Of a stretch of 64,000 nt of DNA, positions 10,538 to 22,300 are shown one piece after another. The stretch lies in the NCBI GenBank assembly GCA_030737875.1, contig CM060915.1, positions 361,457,863 through 361,521,862 of the forward strand. Direction: 5' to 3'. This DNA comes from Allium sativum. Taxonomy: Eukaryota; Streptophyta; Magnoliopsida; Asparagales; Amaryllidaceae. The notes under the pieces are model-generated. The model did not search any database. It worked only from the letters and a program-made list of their open reading frames with translations, and was not told the origin of the DNA. The position numbers were made by a program, and so were the translations under genes. Within the stretch, counting starts at the first letter, position 1, and the number at the start of each line of letters is the position of its first letter.

Positions 10538-12925
10538 CAACCAAAGAGGACAATCGTTGGAGAGTTGCCCAGAGGGATGCCCGAGGACATAGATCCCAGA
10601 GAGGATCAAGAGCCTGGGGGCAGAATGGCGACTCCTAACGAGGCAACTGTGGATGTACCAATCGATGATAGTGACCCGGAGAAGGTCCTTAAGATTGGAT
10701 CCCAGTTAAGTCCGAACCTTGCTGAAGAATTGACGAATTTCTTAAAGAACAACCTGGATGTATTTGCTTGGACCCACGCGGACATGTGCGGGATATCCCC
10801 ATCAATCATGAGCCATTCTTTGAGCATTGACCCTAAACATCCTCCCGTAAAGCAAAAAAGGCGAATGCTGGGCCCAGAGAGGTCCGCTGCCTTGAAAGAA
10901 GAGGTTGGAAAGCTAAAGAGTAACGGGTTTATCAGAGATTCAACCTACCCAGACTGGATTTCGAACCCAGTCCTGGTAAAGAAGGCCAACGGGAAGTGGC
11001 GAACGTGTATCGACTTTTCGGATTTGAACAAAGCTTGTCCAAAAGATAGTTTCCCATTACCTCGAATTGACCAGTTGGTAGACTCGACGGCAGGTCACGA
11101 ACTTCTCTCATTTATGGATGCTTATTCAGGATACAACCAAATTCCGATGCATGTTCCAGATCAAGAGCACACTAGTTTTATCACTGATCTGGGATTATAT
11201 TGTTATGTGGTAATGCCCTTTGGTTTGAAGAATGCGGGCGCTACATATCAGCGTTTGGTCAACAGGATGTTCTATAACCAGATCGGGAAAACAATGGAAG
11301 TATACGTCGACGATATGTTGGTTAAGTCCAAACAATCTTCTCAACACACCACTGATTTGGCGGAGATGTTCGGCATTCTACGAAAGTATGGAATGAAACT
11401 CAATCCAACCAAATGTTCATTCGGGGTTGCTTCTGGAAAATTCTTGGGATTCATTGTCAGTTCCCGTGGTATTGAGATTAATCCTGACCAAATTGCGGCA
11501 ATCAGGAATATTCAGGAACCTAGGCAGATTAGGGATGTGCAAAGCCTTGCTGGAAAAGTGGCCGCACTAAGCAGATTTATCTCCAGGGCTACGGACAAGT
11601 GCATTCCGTTTTTTGAATTAATAAAGCGAGGAAAACGCCATTTTAAATGGACACCTGGCTGCGTAGAAGCGTTTCAGAATTTGCTCAGGCATTTGGAGAA
11701 ACCTCCGATTCTATCCAAACCAGTAGATCACGAGGATTTATTCGTGTATTTGGCAGTGTCGTCCCATGCGATCAGCTCAGCGTTGGTAAGGGAAGAGGAT
11801 AAGGTCCAAAGACCTGTGTATTATGTGAGCAAGAAATTGACAGCAGCAGAGCGTAATTATCCACGGATAGAGAAGCTGGCTTATAGTTTGCTGATTGCCT
11901 CCCAAAAACTTCGGCACTACTTTCAGGCACATCCTATCACCATATACACTGATCATCCACTAAAGCAAGTTTTGCAGAGACCGGAGGCATCCGGAAGGTT
12001 ACTCAAATGGAATATTGAGTTAAGTCAATTTGACTTGAACTTTCAGCCCAGACGGTCAATTCGAGGGCAAGTGATAGCCGACTTCATAGCAGAGTTCACT
12101 GTTCCTGAAGAAGATATAGCAGACGAAGAAGTGGAACCTTCAAAGTTACTTTTCGATCCTAATGCCTGGAGATTGTATACTGATGGCGCTAGGAACGACG
12201 AAAGATCCGGCGCTGGAATAGTGCTTGAAACCCCCGAGAAACGATTGATAACCTATGCCATCCGAATGGAGTTTCAGGCCACTAACAACGATTCCGAATA
12301 TGAAGCTCTGATAGCCGGACTGAAGATTGCAAAGAAACTAGAAGTCACAAAGCTGAACATCTTCTGCGACTCCAAGTTAGTTGTGAATCAAGTCACTGGA
12401 AGATTCCAAGCTAAAAGTGCGAGATTGATTCTATACTTGAAGAAAGTAAAAGAACTGCTGAATGGGTTTGATCACTACAGCATATCTCATATTCCGCGGT
12501 CAGAAAATCAGCAGGCAGACAAGTTGGCAAAGATGGCCAGTTCTAACGATCCTGAAGTGATTGGGCTAGCCCCCGTTGAAGTACTCCGGTCCCCTAGCAT
12601 TGATCAGATGGAAATCGACCTAGTACTAGAGACGAAACCAGAAAGGGAGTCCTGGATGACCCCTATAAAGAATTTCCTAATGAATGGAGCGCTTCCGACC
12701 AAGAAAAGCGAGAGGCGTAAAGTGATTCGTAAAGCCGCCCGATACGTTCTGCAAGGCGGAGTTCTTTATAGACAAGGGTTTTCAATGCCACTCCTTCGGT
12801 GTATAGCCCACGATGACATCAAGCGTGTGCGGCAAGAAGTCCACGAAGGTGAATGTGGGGCCACACTGGAGGGCAAACTTTGGCGAAAAAGGTATTGCGG
12901 CATGGTTATTTCTGGCCTACCATAA
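10538..12925 (+). pseudogene. Element A reverse transcriptase and dual RNase H
   Basis: This is the same frame as gag after the TAG at 10535. The first ATG is at 10577. Reverse transcriptase shows FSDLNKACPKDSFPLP, VMPFGLKNAGATYQR and the catalytic YVDD (11303-11314). A first RNase H of the usual gypsy type follows (YTDHPLKQVL at about 11950). A second RNase H begins with WRLYTDGARNDERSGAG at about 12168 and has NDSEYEALIAGL and FCDSKLVVNQV. Two RNase H domains in series are a hallmark of the Tat lineage. The reading frame is lost at the G-run 12857-12860, one base short, and ends in TAA at 12923-12925. Confidence 0.88.
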
Positions 12926-13872
12926 ACAAGGATGCAGTAAGATATGCGCGACGATGCGATGCGTGCCAGAGATTCTCAAAGATACCTAGAGCACCTCCAA
13001 GTCAGTTAAAAACAATGATGAGTCCATGGCCTTTTGTTATGTGGGGAATTGATATCATAGGAAGCCTCCCTATAGCAAGGGGCGGAGCAAAGTTCGCTAT
13101 TGTGGCCGTAGATTATTTCACTAAGTGGGTCGAGGCAGAACCACTAACTACAATCACAACTAAATGAGTAATCAACTTCATCGTGAGAAACATCATCTGT
13201 CGATTTGGGATTCCAAAGATTGTGATAACAGACAACGGAACTCAGTTCGATAGTGCTGAATTCAGAAATTTCTGCCAAAGATACCACATCGAGAATCGGT
13301 ACACTTCCGTGGCGCACCCACAATCAAACGGGCAAGTCGAAGCCGCAAATAAAGTAATTAAGTCCATTCTGAAAAGAAGAATGAAGCGGGCTAGGGCCAT
13401 GTGGGCTGATGAATTGCCCCTGGCACTATGGGCCTACAGGACAACATATAAATCGGCAACAGGACACACCCCGTTTTGTCTTGCTTTCGGAACGGAAGCA
13501 GTCATCCCGGTTGAGATAAAGGTACCTTCTCATCGGGTGACTTATTATGATCCAATGACCAATAATGAATTGCTCCTTGAGTCCCTGGATATGATCGAAG
13601 AAAAGAGGGATGAAGCAGACCTGCGTGCTTCGAGATGCAAACAGCAGGTCGCCCGATATTACAACAAAAAGGTTCGAGTCCGAACCTGGGAACCCGGAGA
13701 CTTGGTTCTGAAACGTGTCTTTCCACCCCCAACTCAAATGGGAGCGAAGTGGGAAGGACCGTACTCTATTCTGAGCAAGCTTGATAATGGAACCTTCAAG
13801 CTGGCAACCGTAGATGGAAGGGAAATCCCCAGAGTGTGGAATGCCCAACATTTACGGCCATATTTAACATGA
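12853..13872 (+). pseudogene. Element A integrase (frameshifted, one internal stop)
   Basis: This continues pol in the next frame after the one-base loss at 12857-12860. The zinc-binding HHCC part ends in CDACQRFSK, then come the DDE core residues in DIIGSLPIARGG, ITDNGTQFDS and HPQSNGQVEAANK, and a GPY/F module with KWEGPYSIL before the end at 13872. An in-frame TGA at 13165-13167 splits the core just before the second catalytic Asp. There is no chromodomain, as expected outside the chromoviruses. The enzyme would insert the cDNA into the genome, but this copy cannot make it whole. Confidence 0.88.
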
Positions 13873-13968
13873 GAGTTTTAAAATCTATTCTTTTGCTTTG
13901 TTAAAAAACTATGTACAGGGCATGACTTGCCTAGAATAGTCTGATTCCTTAAATCAAGAGATTATAAA

Positions 13969-14001
13969 GTGGACGTAGGTCATGATTCGACCGAACCACT
14001 A
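13969..14001 (+). promoter_or_regulatory. Second AGTGG...CCACT hairpin, after pol
   Basis: The sequence at 13962-14010 repeats a part of the LTR (7565-7610) just 100 bp after the pol stop. The outer stem is the same and the inner stem is GGTC/GACC, a compensatory change from GGC/GCC. It could act in 3' end formation of the sense RNA or be a relic of an internal LTR duplication. Confidence 0.55.
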
Positions 14002-14254
14002 TAAAAATACTGTGTTATTTGCTTTTATTGCATCTTGATTTATTTGCCTATTTATTTTTGTGAAGATCAATGTGAATAATGCAGGTACCCGAAGTCCGGT
14101 GCCAACCGTTCCTCCCGTAGAGTAGTCGGAGGAATTCCAAGCTTTGGCAAAGGCTCCAACTGCTTGTCCGACTAGCTTTAATCCACAGAGTATGGGTTAA
14201 AGTATACCCCAAGGATGAGTTTGATGAGAATGCATGATTGCAGACTGCTTAATC

Positions 14255-14680
14255 CGTGACTCTAACTCTCCAGAGAAGAGAGAGAGTATAAGGGACACGA
14301 AAATCGACATCCACGAATAACGGCAGTGTACCATGATCGGAGCTGCCTAAGCATGAACTCTAACTCTCCAGAGAGAGAGAGAGAGTATAAAGGCGTCTCC
14401 GATTGAGCGCTGAGAAAGAGCTCCTTCCCCGCTGAAGGATCGGGGGGCGAGTGAATCGCTGAGCTCGAACTCTAACTCTCCAGAGAGAGAGAGAGTATAA
14501 AAGCGTCTCCGATTGAGCGCTGAGAAAGAGCTCCTTCCCCGCTAAAGGATTGGGGGGCGAGTGAATCGCTGAGCTCGAACTCTAACTCTCCGGAGAGAGA
14601 GAGAGTATAAAAGCGTCTCCGATCGAGCGCTGAGAAAGAAATTATCCCCTGCTAAAGGAACAAGGGCTAATTGAGCTACT
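14255..14680 (+). repeat. ~110-bp tandem repeats after pol in A
   Basis: The word tctaactctc starts at 14261, 14359, 14471 and 14581, giving periods of 98, 112 and 110. Each unit has ACTCT..CTCTCC followed by GAGAG..AGAGT, which can fold into a hairpin, then tataaa, then a run of G in ggggggcgagtgaatcgctg. Amplified tandem repeats in the 3' region are described for Retand elements. The repeats lie between the ends of the sense and antisense genes. Confidence 0.85.
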
Positions 14681-15097
14681 GTTGTCCCATGAAATCTCCT
14701 ATACCCCCATATTCAGAGATAGGGGGCAACTTGCCGACAGTACTAACCAATCCCTAGTAAACCCCAGTCAAATGCTACAGTAACGACTGATTGGGGGGGA
14801 CCATGAACTCATATGCAAACACTAAACTTTGATACAACAGTATAACATAGCATGAACTTTCTTCTTCCTGTTGATTGACTGATTTATAATTATTAATAGT
14901 TGGCTAATGACTAAACATGGAAAGTTTCTCTGAATACAGATACACAATGATGCAAGAAGAGATGAATCCTTGTTTATATACTGCAAATCAACAAAGTGAA
15001 AGACAACCTAGAAACAAAAAGTGAGGACCAGTCTCACAATTACACTTCCTGGCCAGTGGAAAACCTAAAAACAAAATATCAACAAACAACAAACATC
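14640..15097. other. Convergent 3' region between pol and the antisense gene
   Basis: There is no gene here. Two C-run/G-run foldbacks are visible: CCCCCAT against ATAGGGGG at about 14704-14729, and CCCCAGTC against GACT..GGGG at about 14763-14800. They lie where both transcripts should end. The remainder is AT-rich and holds nothing I recognise. Confidence 0.4.
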
Positions 15098-15696
15098 CTA
15101 TTTGCGCTTCGATTTCTTCTCTTGCTTCTGCCTCTCCAGCCTCTCCTTGTCGGCTTCAGATGGATCCCCCTTTCTCCTCTTCCGCTTGTCTACAAGGGGA
15201 ACATCCGACTCCTCTGAGATCTCCTCTTCCACCTCTTTCCTCTTGCTTCTACTGGAAAGGGAAGCCGGGAAGTCATCGGGGTTTGCGAAGTGAAGCTGCC
15301 GACTGATGGACTTGGACGGGATTTTCACAATCATCCCAGTTTTGGGATCAAATTCTGCAAGAGGAACTACGTCCAAAGCCTCGTCTCCCACCTTCTTTGA
15401 AGCCAACTCTTTCTCTTGTCTGGCTTTTCGGCTGGCCAGGGGTTCCTCATCATCATCATCATCGACCTTTTTGGTGCCGGTAGTGTCCTCTTCGTCATCC
15501 ACATGACGACCATCCATGTCTTTTAGAGCTTCAATAGTCTCAGCATCCTTGGGTACATCGGTACTAGCTGCCGGGATGCTTCCCTCTACTGTTGTGACCT
15601 CGACCCGCTCTGAAACATCAATACCAGCACCCGGCAGGACAGCCTCCTTCTCCACTTCTCCCTCTTTTTCAGCACCCTTGTCAATGGGCTCACCAC
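15098..15696 (-). CDS. Antisense gene exon 4 (basic tail)
   Basis: The acceptor TAATGCAG ends at 15697, and the exon begins GTGGTGAGCCC. The preceding 102-bp intron is a multiple of three without a stop, so retained and spliced forms would both be in frame. The product is acidic in the middle (VDDDDDEEP) and basic at the end, closing in KKSKRK and TAG at 15100-15098. Confidence 0.6.
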
Positions 15697-15798
15697 CTGC
15701 ATTACGAGAGACACACATTACTAACTCAATTGGTTGTTCTGCCAGACGACGGCAATTCGTAATTGCTTTAACAAATTGCGGGGAAAAGAGAGAGATAC

Positions 15799-17252
15799 CT
15801 TCTGCGGATGCTCCTTCGTGAGTGGTTCCAGATGCTCCAACAACCACAGGAGTTAGACCCAAAGGGATTAGCGGATCATCAGGGTGGTACTCTTCAACTC
15901 CGGAGGTTTTAGACTTCGCGGCGGAGCTGGAACCTTCGTCAATTTGCTTTTACCTTTAGCCATGGTTCTCTCCTTCTCTATTTCCGCCAGGATTAGGCGA
16001 CGACCCTCTGCCAGGTCCTCGGGCTCGTTGTCTCTTAGGATGCTCTTCATCAATTCATCCTCGTTGATTTCTTCGACACCCAGTCTGTGTTTTTCGCCCT
16101 CCACGATGGCATCCCATAAGTTGGCCAAAGTAACATGATAATCCGGGATCCATGAGATATTGCGAGTTTTGAGAACCTGGCCAAGGAAATCAAAAATCAT
16201 CTCCTCAAACCCCTCGATTTCTTTCTCTCTTTCAAGGAGTTTGTTGTTGGAGGCAGTGGCCATTTCAATGGCGCTATCAACGTTCTTTTCGGCAAGAGCT
16301 GCCCGTCTCTCCGCGTCTGCAACCTGGTCATTCAAGATCACTTTTTCCGCCTCTGCCAGAGCCAAACTTTCTTTTAGACTCGCTTTTTCCGCCTCCCAAG
16401 CAGCCTTCTCAGTTTCAAAACGGCCTTGTGCCGTTACCAACTCGATGTTGGCCATTCTGAGGTCTTCAACCTCCTTCTTTAAAGCCATCTTTTCTTGGCT
16501 ATTGGAATCCAGTTCTGAATGAAAGCGCTGCTTGGCATTTTCCAATTCAGTCTTATAGTTTGCAGCGTCTCTCTGTGCCAAAGCGAGCTGGGCTTGAGCG
16601 TCTTCCAGGTCCTTCACCAATTTTGTCCTAGCCCTCTCGTTGTTTTCAAGTTTTGCTTTAGACCTATGTGCTTCTACTTCGAGTTTTCGGACGACTTCCG
16701 ATAGATTGACTGCGTGTTTTTTCATCATCTCGTATTGTCTGGCTGCGTGCTGGATGCGCCCGATAACTTCATCATCCCAATTTTTAGGGACCGGTTCCAA
16801 GGCAGGAACAAAGACCATCCTATCAAAGAACATTCCTGGAAATTGTTCCCGTAGCTTTTCCAGCCTACCTCGGATCTCGGGACCGTGGACGTAATCCCGT
16901 GAACCGGGGGCAGCTAACTCTGGTTGGCTGGTGGGGACAATGTCACTTCTCTCTTGCTCAGTTTCTTTGGATGAATCTCTGTCCCCATCTTTGGATTCGT
17001 GACGCCTTTTGGACGACCGGCTGTGGGAAGGCGCACTCTTTGGAGGAGTCAACTCTTTTGGAAGTGTCTTTCCCCCGGTCGGAATTGTCGGATGACTCGA
17101 AGGCCTGGTAGAGGTTGATTTGGGTGGAGATCGAGGTTGCGAAGAGCTCGGCCTATGAGGAGGACCGCGAGGGCGCTCAGTACCCGAACGAAGGCTGGGG
17201 GTGCCTTCGCGAAGAGAACGGTACGAATAAGATTTCCTACGCGACATCGTTC
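15799..17252 (-). CDS. Antisense gene exon 3 (coiled coil, frameshifted near its end)
   Basis: It begins with a Ser/Arg/Pro-rich part, followed by a long heptad-rich coiled coil (KLEVEAHRSKAKLENN, ETEKAAWEAEKASL). In its first frame it stops at 15868-15870. From the A-run at 15948-15951 the neighbouring frame is open and runs on to the donor AAG|GTATC at 15798. One base has probably been lost in that run. Confidence 0.65.
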
Positions 17253-17362
17253 CTGCAAAAAGAGAAAAGAGCATATTATAACTTTGAATATACACGATAT
17301 AATAGTGCAAGGACAGGTAGTGTGTGTGAGGTGTGCATCCCATATAATTCCCCCTAACAGAC

Positions 17363-17890
17363 CCGGGCCTGGAGACAGGCTCATCTGACCCGTTTCCTGT
17401 TCCATTGTTGAAGCAATCGCCTCTTCGGGAGCAGAAAAGAAAGGCTCCTCGCCGAAGTCTTTTTCTGTATATTCAATATCGGGTAGAGGGATTTTATTCA
17501 GTTCGTCAAATAACTGCTCTTCTGTCAAATCGTCGGCAGTAGCAGTTTCCATTGGAGCAGAGGTAGGGATTTCCTTCGACATATCACCACGGGACTCATC
17601 CCCTCTGTATATGTTCAACTCTTCATCGTCTTGGATGACTATCGGAGAAGGACTCTTGTGAAGTTTAGTTGTTTCCACCGCTTGTGAAGTTCCCTCTTCT
17701 TCCGTCGGGGGCACATATTTATAAGGTTTGCCGCCGGTCCCAAGTCCAAATCTTCTATCCAGAAGACGATGCTTATGGAGATTGTCATCAGTAATGCATT
17801 TCTTAATCCTTAAAAAGTCGGATCTGCTTTGCAAAAGAATGGACAACCGATTGTTGTATAGTGCACCCTCTGTTTTTGGGAAGACATGAT
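17363..17890 (-). CDS. Antisense gene exon 2
   Basis: The exon continues the conserved region (VFPKTEGALYNNR, RSDFLRIKKCITDDNLHKHR) and then becomes acidic. The donor is CCCGG|GTCTGT at 17362-17361, a weak site. The acceptor TTTTTGCAG ends at 17253. The join gives the frame PGPGTMSRRK into exon 3. The open frame running past the donor has no matching character. Confidence 0.6.
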
Positions 17891-17974
17891 CTGTTTAAGA
17901 CAAAGGAAAGAGCGGAAGAATGTTATTAATTAGACTCCTTAAGCAAGATATTCGACTAGGTGATCAAAGTTTAC

Positions 17975-18692
17975 TTGATTTGAGCCATCTCCGTGAGCAT
18001 CCAGCCTGTTTTCTTATGTAAAACCAGTCGGACTTAGGATCCCCGATGTTACTGTATCCGTCGTACAGAACTTTCTTGTTCGCCACTGATTCAAAAAAGG
18101 AAAAGTTTGGAGTTGCAGAAGAACGGTGCTTGAAGAGAAAGAAGAACACCAGATCTCTGAATTTAAGCTCGGCATGCAAGATCTCCGCATAAGCAACATA
18201 TAAAGAGTATAGAGACGCGTAGGCGTTCGGATGAAGCTGCATTGGAGCAATGCCTAGTCGTCTTAGAGTTTCAATGGCAATCGGAGGAAACGGAGGAATA
18301 GCTCCTACTAGACACATTGTTCGGCTGATCGACATGTACCCTTCCGGTGCTAGATGGGGTCTATCTTCGCTTCCAGGCGTCAAGACATCGTCCCAAGGAA
18401 TGCCGTGTCTTAAGCAGATTCTCTTGAGTTTTATCTCGTCAAGCTTGGACGCTAAAGAATCAGAGAATTTATCTATCCCGACTGCGCCTTGGATTTCGTC
18501 CGGAGCTCGCTCGTCAGACTCAGAGTTGTTGCTGGATGAAGTACTTTCTGTCGGATCTGATTCTGTGGCTTCATATTCAGATCCAGAATCTTCACCTCCC
18601 GGATTGATTGGAGGAATTTCGGGATTGTACTGTTCAGGAGACTCGGATTCCGCTTCTGCTACGGATCTTGGAGAAAAGTTATCGTTCGACAT
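17975..18692 (-). CDS. Antisense gene exon 1 (Transposase_28-like domain)
   Basis: It opens with ATG at 18692 just after a candidate splice acceptor (CCCAG or CAGCAG, 18702-18695). The donor is TCAA|GTAAAC with GT at 17974-17973. Reading through the intron would give a stop within three codons, which supports splicing. The next exon begins at 17890 after TTAAACAG, and the join keeps the frame into VFPKTEGALYNNR. Confidence 0.65.
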
Positions 18693-19329
18693 TGCTGCTG
18701 GGACGAGAAAATATGAACAATAAGATTAACACTACCCGTCCCCCGTGTGTGCGAGTGCCGGTGTGTGTGCTTGTGTGTGCATATTGTTAAAAACAATAAT
18801 AAAGCATGAAAGCAGTCAAGGTTATCAGAAGTCGTTAGTCATCATATGCAGTCAAATCATGAAGTCATTTAGTCCAGAAAGTCCAACGTCGCGGTTCTAG
18901 CCTAACTGTTCAAAAGTTTTATGGTGACAGGACGTTGATTAAAGTCTAAAATTTCTTTGTATCGTTAGCTGTAGGACGGATCGCGAAGCATAGGGATCGC
19001 CCCCTTTCGACTCGCGGAGCATAGGAATCGCCTCTCCATCGAATCGCCGGATGAAGGGATCGCCCCTTCATGAACCGTGGCGACTCCCACGATCCGTCCC
19101 TTCGTTGCCACCTCGATCTGTCGTCTTGCCACTCACGTTCGTCTTCCATCTTCGACCACGAAACGAAGCGGCCTTCTGTCTTCTTCTTCTTCCTCCTCCG
19201 TTTCCCTCCTCTCCTTTCCTTCTTCGAACTCCGAGCACTACGTCGCTTGGCCATGGCGTTTTGATGATTTCGTCAGAAAAGCACGAATTCTCATCGTTTC
19301 CAGTTAAGGAAATTCGTGGAAAAGTGGCG
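18693..19329 (-). other. Upstream region of the antisense gene (probable 5' leader intron), broken by C
   Basis: Between the antisense start codon and the C insertion lie a GT/CA-rich stretch (18740-18785) and a GC-richer block with an open frame from an ATG at 19254 to 18946, rich in Arg/Lys. I do not recognise that frame. Before C inserted, this region was joined to 34166-34193, where a good splice donor lies, so it is most simply intron. The 102-codon frame could instead be an upstream exon or upstream frame. Confidence 0.4.
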
Positions 19330-22300
19330 TTCACTGTGACGGCAAGGAATTTCGCTCGGTCCGAACCAGTCGCTAAACCGACCCAGACCGTTCGAAACGC
19401 CCTATCGTTTGAGAACACGACAAAATAGAACACATGCAAAAGAACATTTCACTGTATATTACAACAATTCCATCAGATACAAGAATATACAGAGTATTAA
19501 TGAATATTACACAGAAATATCAGAGATTTAAATTACATTTAAATACATAGCAGCGGAAAATAATACAATACACAACTAGAAAGAGATATACGGATACAAA
19601 GCTTTCCGGATATCGTTCCAGCTGTAAACCAGGATCCTGTGAATATAAATCTGCAAAACCAAAACTACTAGCTGCCCGTGTCGAAAATAGGGGCACCCAG
19701 AGTTTAGGTTAAAACAATAAACTCCAGGTCAGTCATGTGACTGGTGTGAGAACTAAAACAGTTATTAATCTTTATTTTAAATCATTAGGTAAATCAAGGG
19801 ACCACGCCGTATAATACGGAACGGGTTTCCTCCCAAGAATACCAGTGCATAAAACAAACAGCGCAATGCTTAAATAAAGAAAAATGAAGCTGTTATAAGA
19901 CCCAGGTCCCATCACACAATGCAACGCAGCCGAGGATAGGGTTTTCCCTTATAACAGCCAAAGAATGCTTGATACGTTTAAAACAAATCATTTGATACTA
20001 ATAATAAGTGCATAGTGTATAAAACAACTTCAAATCATAAGTATCAATCATAGGCGGCATGAATGGACCATAACACTATGTCGCCATATATAAGTTTACA
20101 ATCAAAACCGCAAGACGACGTATTGGAAGTTGGGTTATCATTTATGGTATGAACCGAGGCTAGGGGCAAGATCCTCTACCGATTCGAGACGCTCTAGTCC
20201 GCCCCTCAGGATCAGAGCTCGAGTGACCCTTGGATCGTCAGGGCCGGTCCACCGATGTGGATTAAAATGCCTGAACATGCGTTTCCCCACCCTTTGGGGC
20301 GTAAGTCTGGCCCGTCAGCCGACCAGAAGCATCGGCCGAAACCGATATCACGAGGCGCCTCGCTTTTCAGCAAGTAATAATAGGTAACATCCACATGAGT
20401 CAAACTCGTCAGCCAGTTCAAGCACTGACGCCACTCCTAACTAGAAAGAAACGCATGTCCTCCCTGAGGTCCGTCTCCCGTTTTTGATTCATACCGGGTG
20501 TGATACTCGCGAATCAACGTTACACAAAGCTACGCCACAAAGGCCGTGCTTCGATCATCAACCACAAGACTTTACTTTTCAACAGAAGCCTCGATCAATT
20601 GCCACTTAGGTATGCCACACAGGCAATTCACTCCATGCGATTGATATCCATCAATATATAACCCCTGAGCTCGTACGTCTCAGAGAAGGGCGTTAAGCAA
20701 GAGAATAAATTCTCCGCCGCCAAACAGATATATATTTAATAGAGATCGATCACACGGACTAAAATCCAATGTCAGACACACCGTCCATTTACAAGTCCGT
20801 TCTGGGTCTGAACGAAACCGGAGGCACCTAGTACCCCGCATATCCATCGATCTCCAAGTACGTCTGGACGATCACTAACTGTTTCCATCTTCTTGGGTGT
20901 ACAGCCCAATCAAGATCATCAGTAATTACCCAAACGACGTGAAGACCTCCGGTCTTCGACCATCGTCTTCATCTTCGACTTATCGTCGTATCAGTTATTC
21001 AGAATGGGATAAACCCGGTCTTTCCGAATAACTCGCGTATATTTAAATAAGTGTTACACAAACACAACATACGCCTCATTCCAATTCATTAGTCACTAAC
21101 CGTAAATTAATCAAGAGAATAATTCCCCAAACATTAACCCCGAAGGCCGAAATCAACATCAGATCAATATCCAGAAGACCATTCTGCTTGGCTAACCGAC
21201 AGTTAGTTTCTAAATTTCACGTTCATAGGGAAAGGTTCCCATAAATTTTATCAAAGATAAATTCCTTGAATTTATTCTTTAATCTACTTTTGAATATCAA
21301 TTCAAACTAGTCGGGATTAACGAAACTTATCGAAGTAATCATTTGTTTTAATTCCCCAATCCCAACCTATTCATCCCATGAAGTAAAACTGGTAATACTT
21401 CATATTTAACACCACAGTGTTATCGGTAAATTCAATTACCATTTCACGTTCAAATCTAATTAAAGATTTAACTATCGCCTGGAGCAAAACTGGTGATACT
21501 CCATTTTCGATCATTCCAATCTAATTAAAGATTCATTAAAACTCCACTTAGTTTTAATCTTCGACTGGGTTAAAGAATCAGTGTCATTTAAAACACGGTT
21601 CACGATAAACCCAAAATCACATTCCATTAATTATCGGGTTAAAGAACGAGTGTTATTTAAAACACGGTTCACGATAAACCCAAAAATCAATATCACTTCC
21701 ATTCCAATTAAATATCATTCAATTGGTACACTTCATTAAATCTAACTAAAAAGATTTAATCTTTTCTCAACTGGGTTCAAGAACAGTGTTAGTGAAGACA
21801 CCATTCACGACAAACCCAAATCACATTCGATATTCAATACAAGGCTCTGAATAGAAAATATACCGGCTTATATTCAACATCAAATTCCACGATTAACAAA
21901 TGTCGTATTGGAAATAACGATATAAATATATATCTTTCAAATTTCCATAACAACATCCGTATAATCACGAATTCCAACATCGAAATATTCCGAAGACAAT
22001 TTCGATTCAAATCCACTCCAATGCAATCATTGGAAATTCTGGTTATTTTTAAAACCCTTTTCAAATTCAATTTATTTATTCAAAAATAAATAGAATTATA
22101 TTTCTAGTTCAAAACTAGTTCATTTCGATAAAAATCTATTTTTATCTTTTCAAATATGGAGTTTTTCATCCCAATTCTGCACAAATCATTTCTTATGATT
22201 TTACACAAATTATTACTATTTTTAATAATTTTATCAAGTCCCGTACAGTCGATTTCCATCAACGGCCATCGAACTGCACTTACAGCGACCTTTTTCAAAT

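Larger units (their letters stand above)
15098..18692 (-). pseudogene. Antisense gene of element A: four coding exons, Transposase_28-like plus coiled coil
   Basis: My exon model on the minus strand is 18692-17975, 17890-17363, 17252-15799 and 15696-15098. Introns are 84, 110 and 102 bp, each GT...AG, with in-frame joins. The start is ATG with MSNDNF. Exon 1 has an acidic Ser/Glu/Asp-rich head, then a region with CLRHGIPWDD and MQLHPNAYASLYSLYVAYAE, which resembles the family called putative gypsy type transposon (Pfam Transposase_28, from memory). Exon 3 is mostly a long coiled coil (about 16740-16160). Exon 4 is rich in Lys/Arg clusters such as KRKRRKGD, which look like nuclear signals. The exons sum to 3,299 nt; one base is missing near the A-run at 15948-15951, where the frame changes. 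Grande carries a comparable antisense gene. Function is unknown. Confidence 0.75.

Noticed and set aside
19068..19439. Frames crossing the A/C junction
   Set aside because: They are chimeric across the insertion boundary at 19335 and cannot be real genes.
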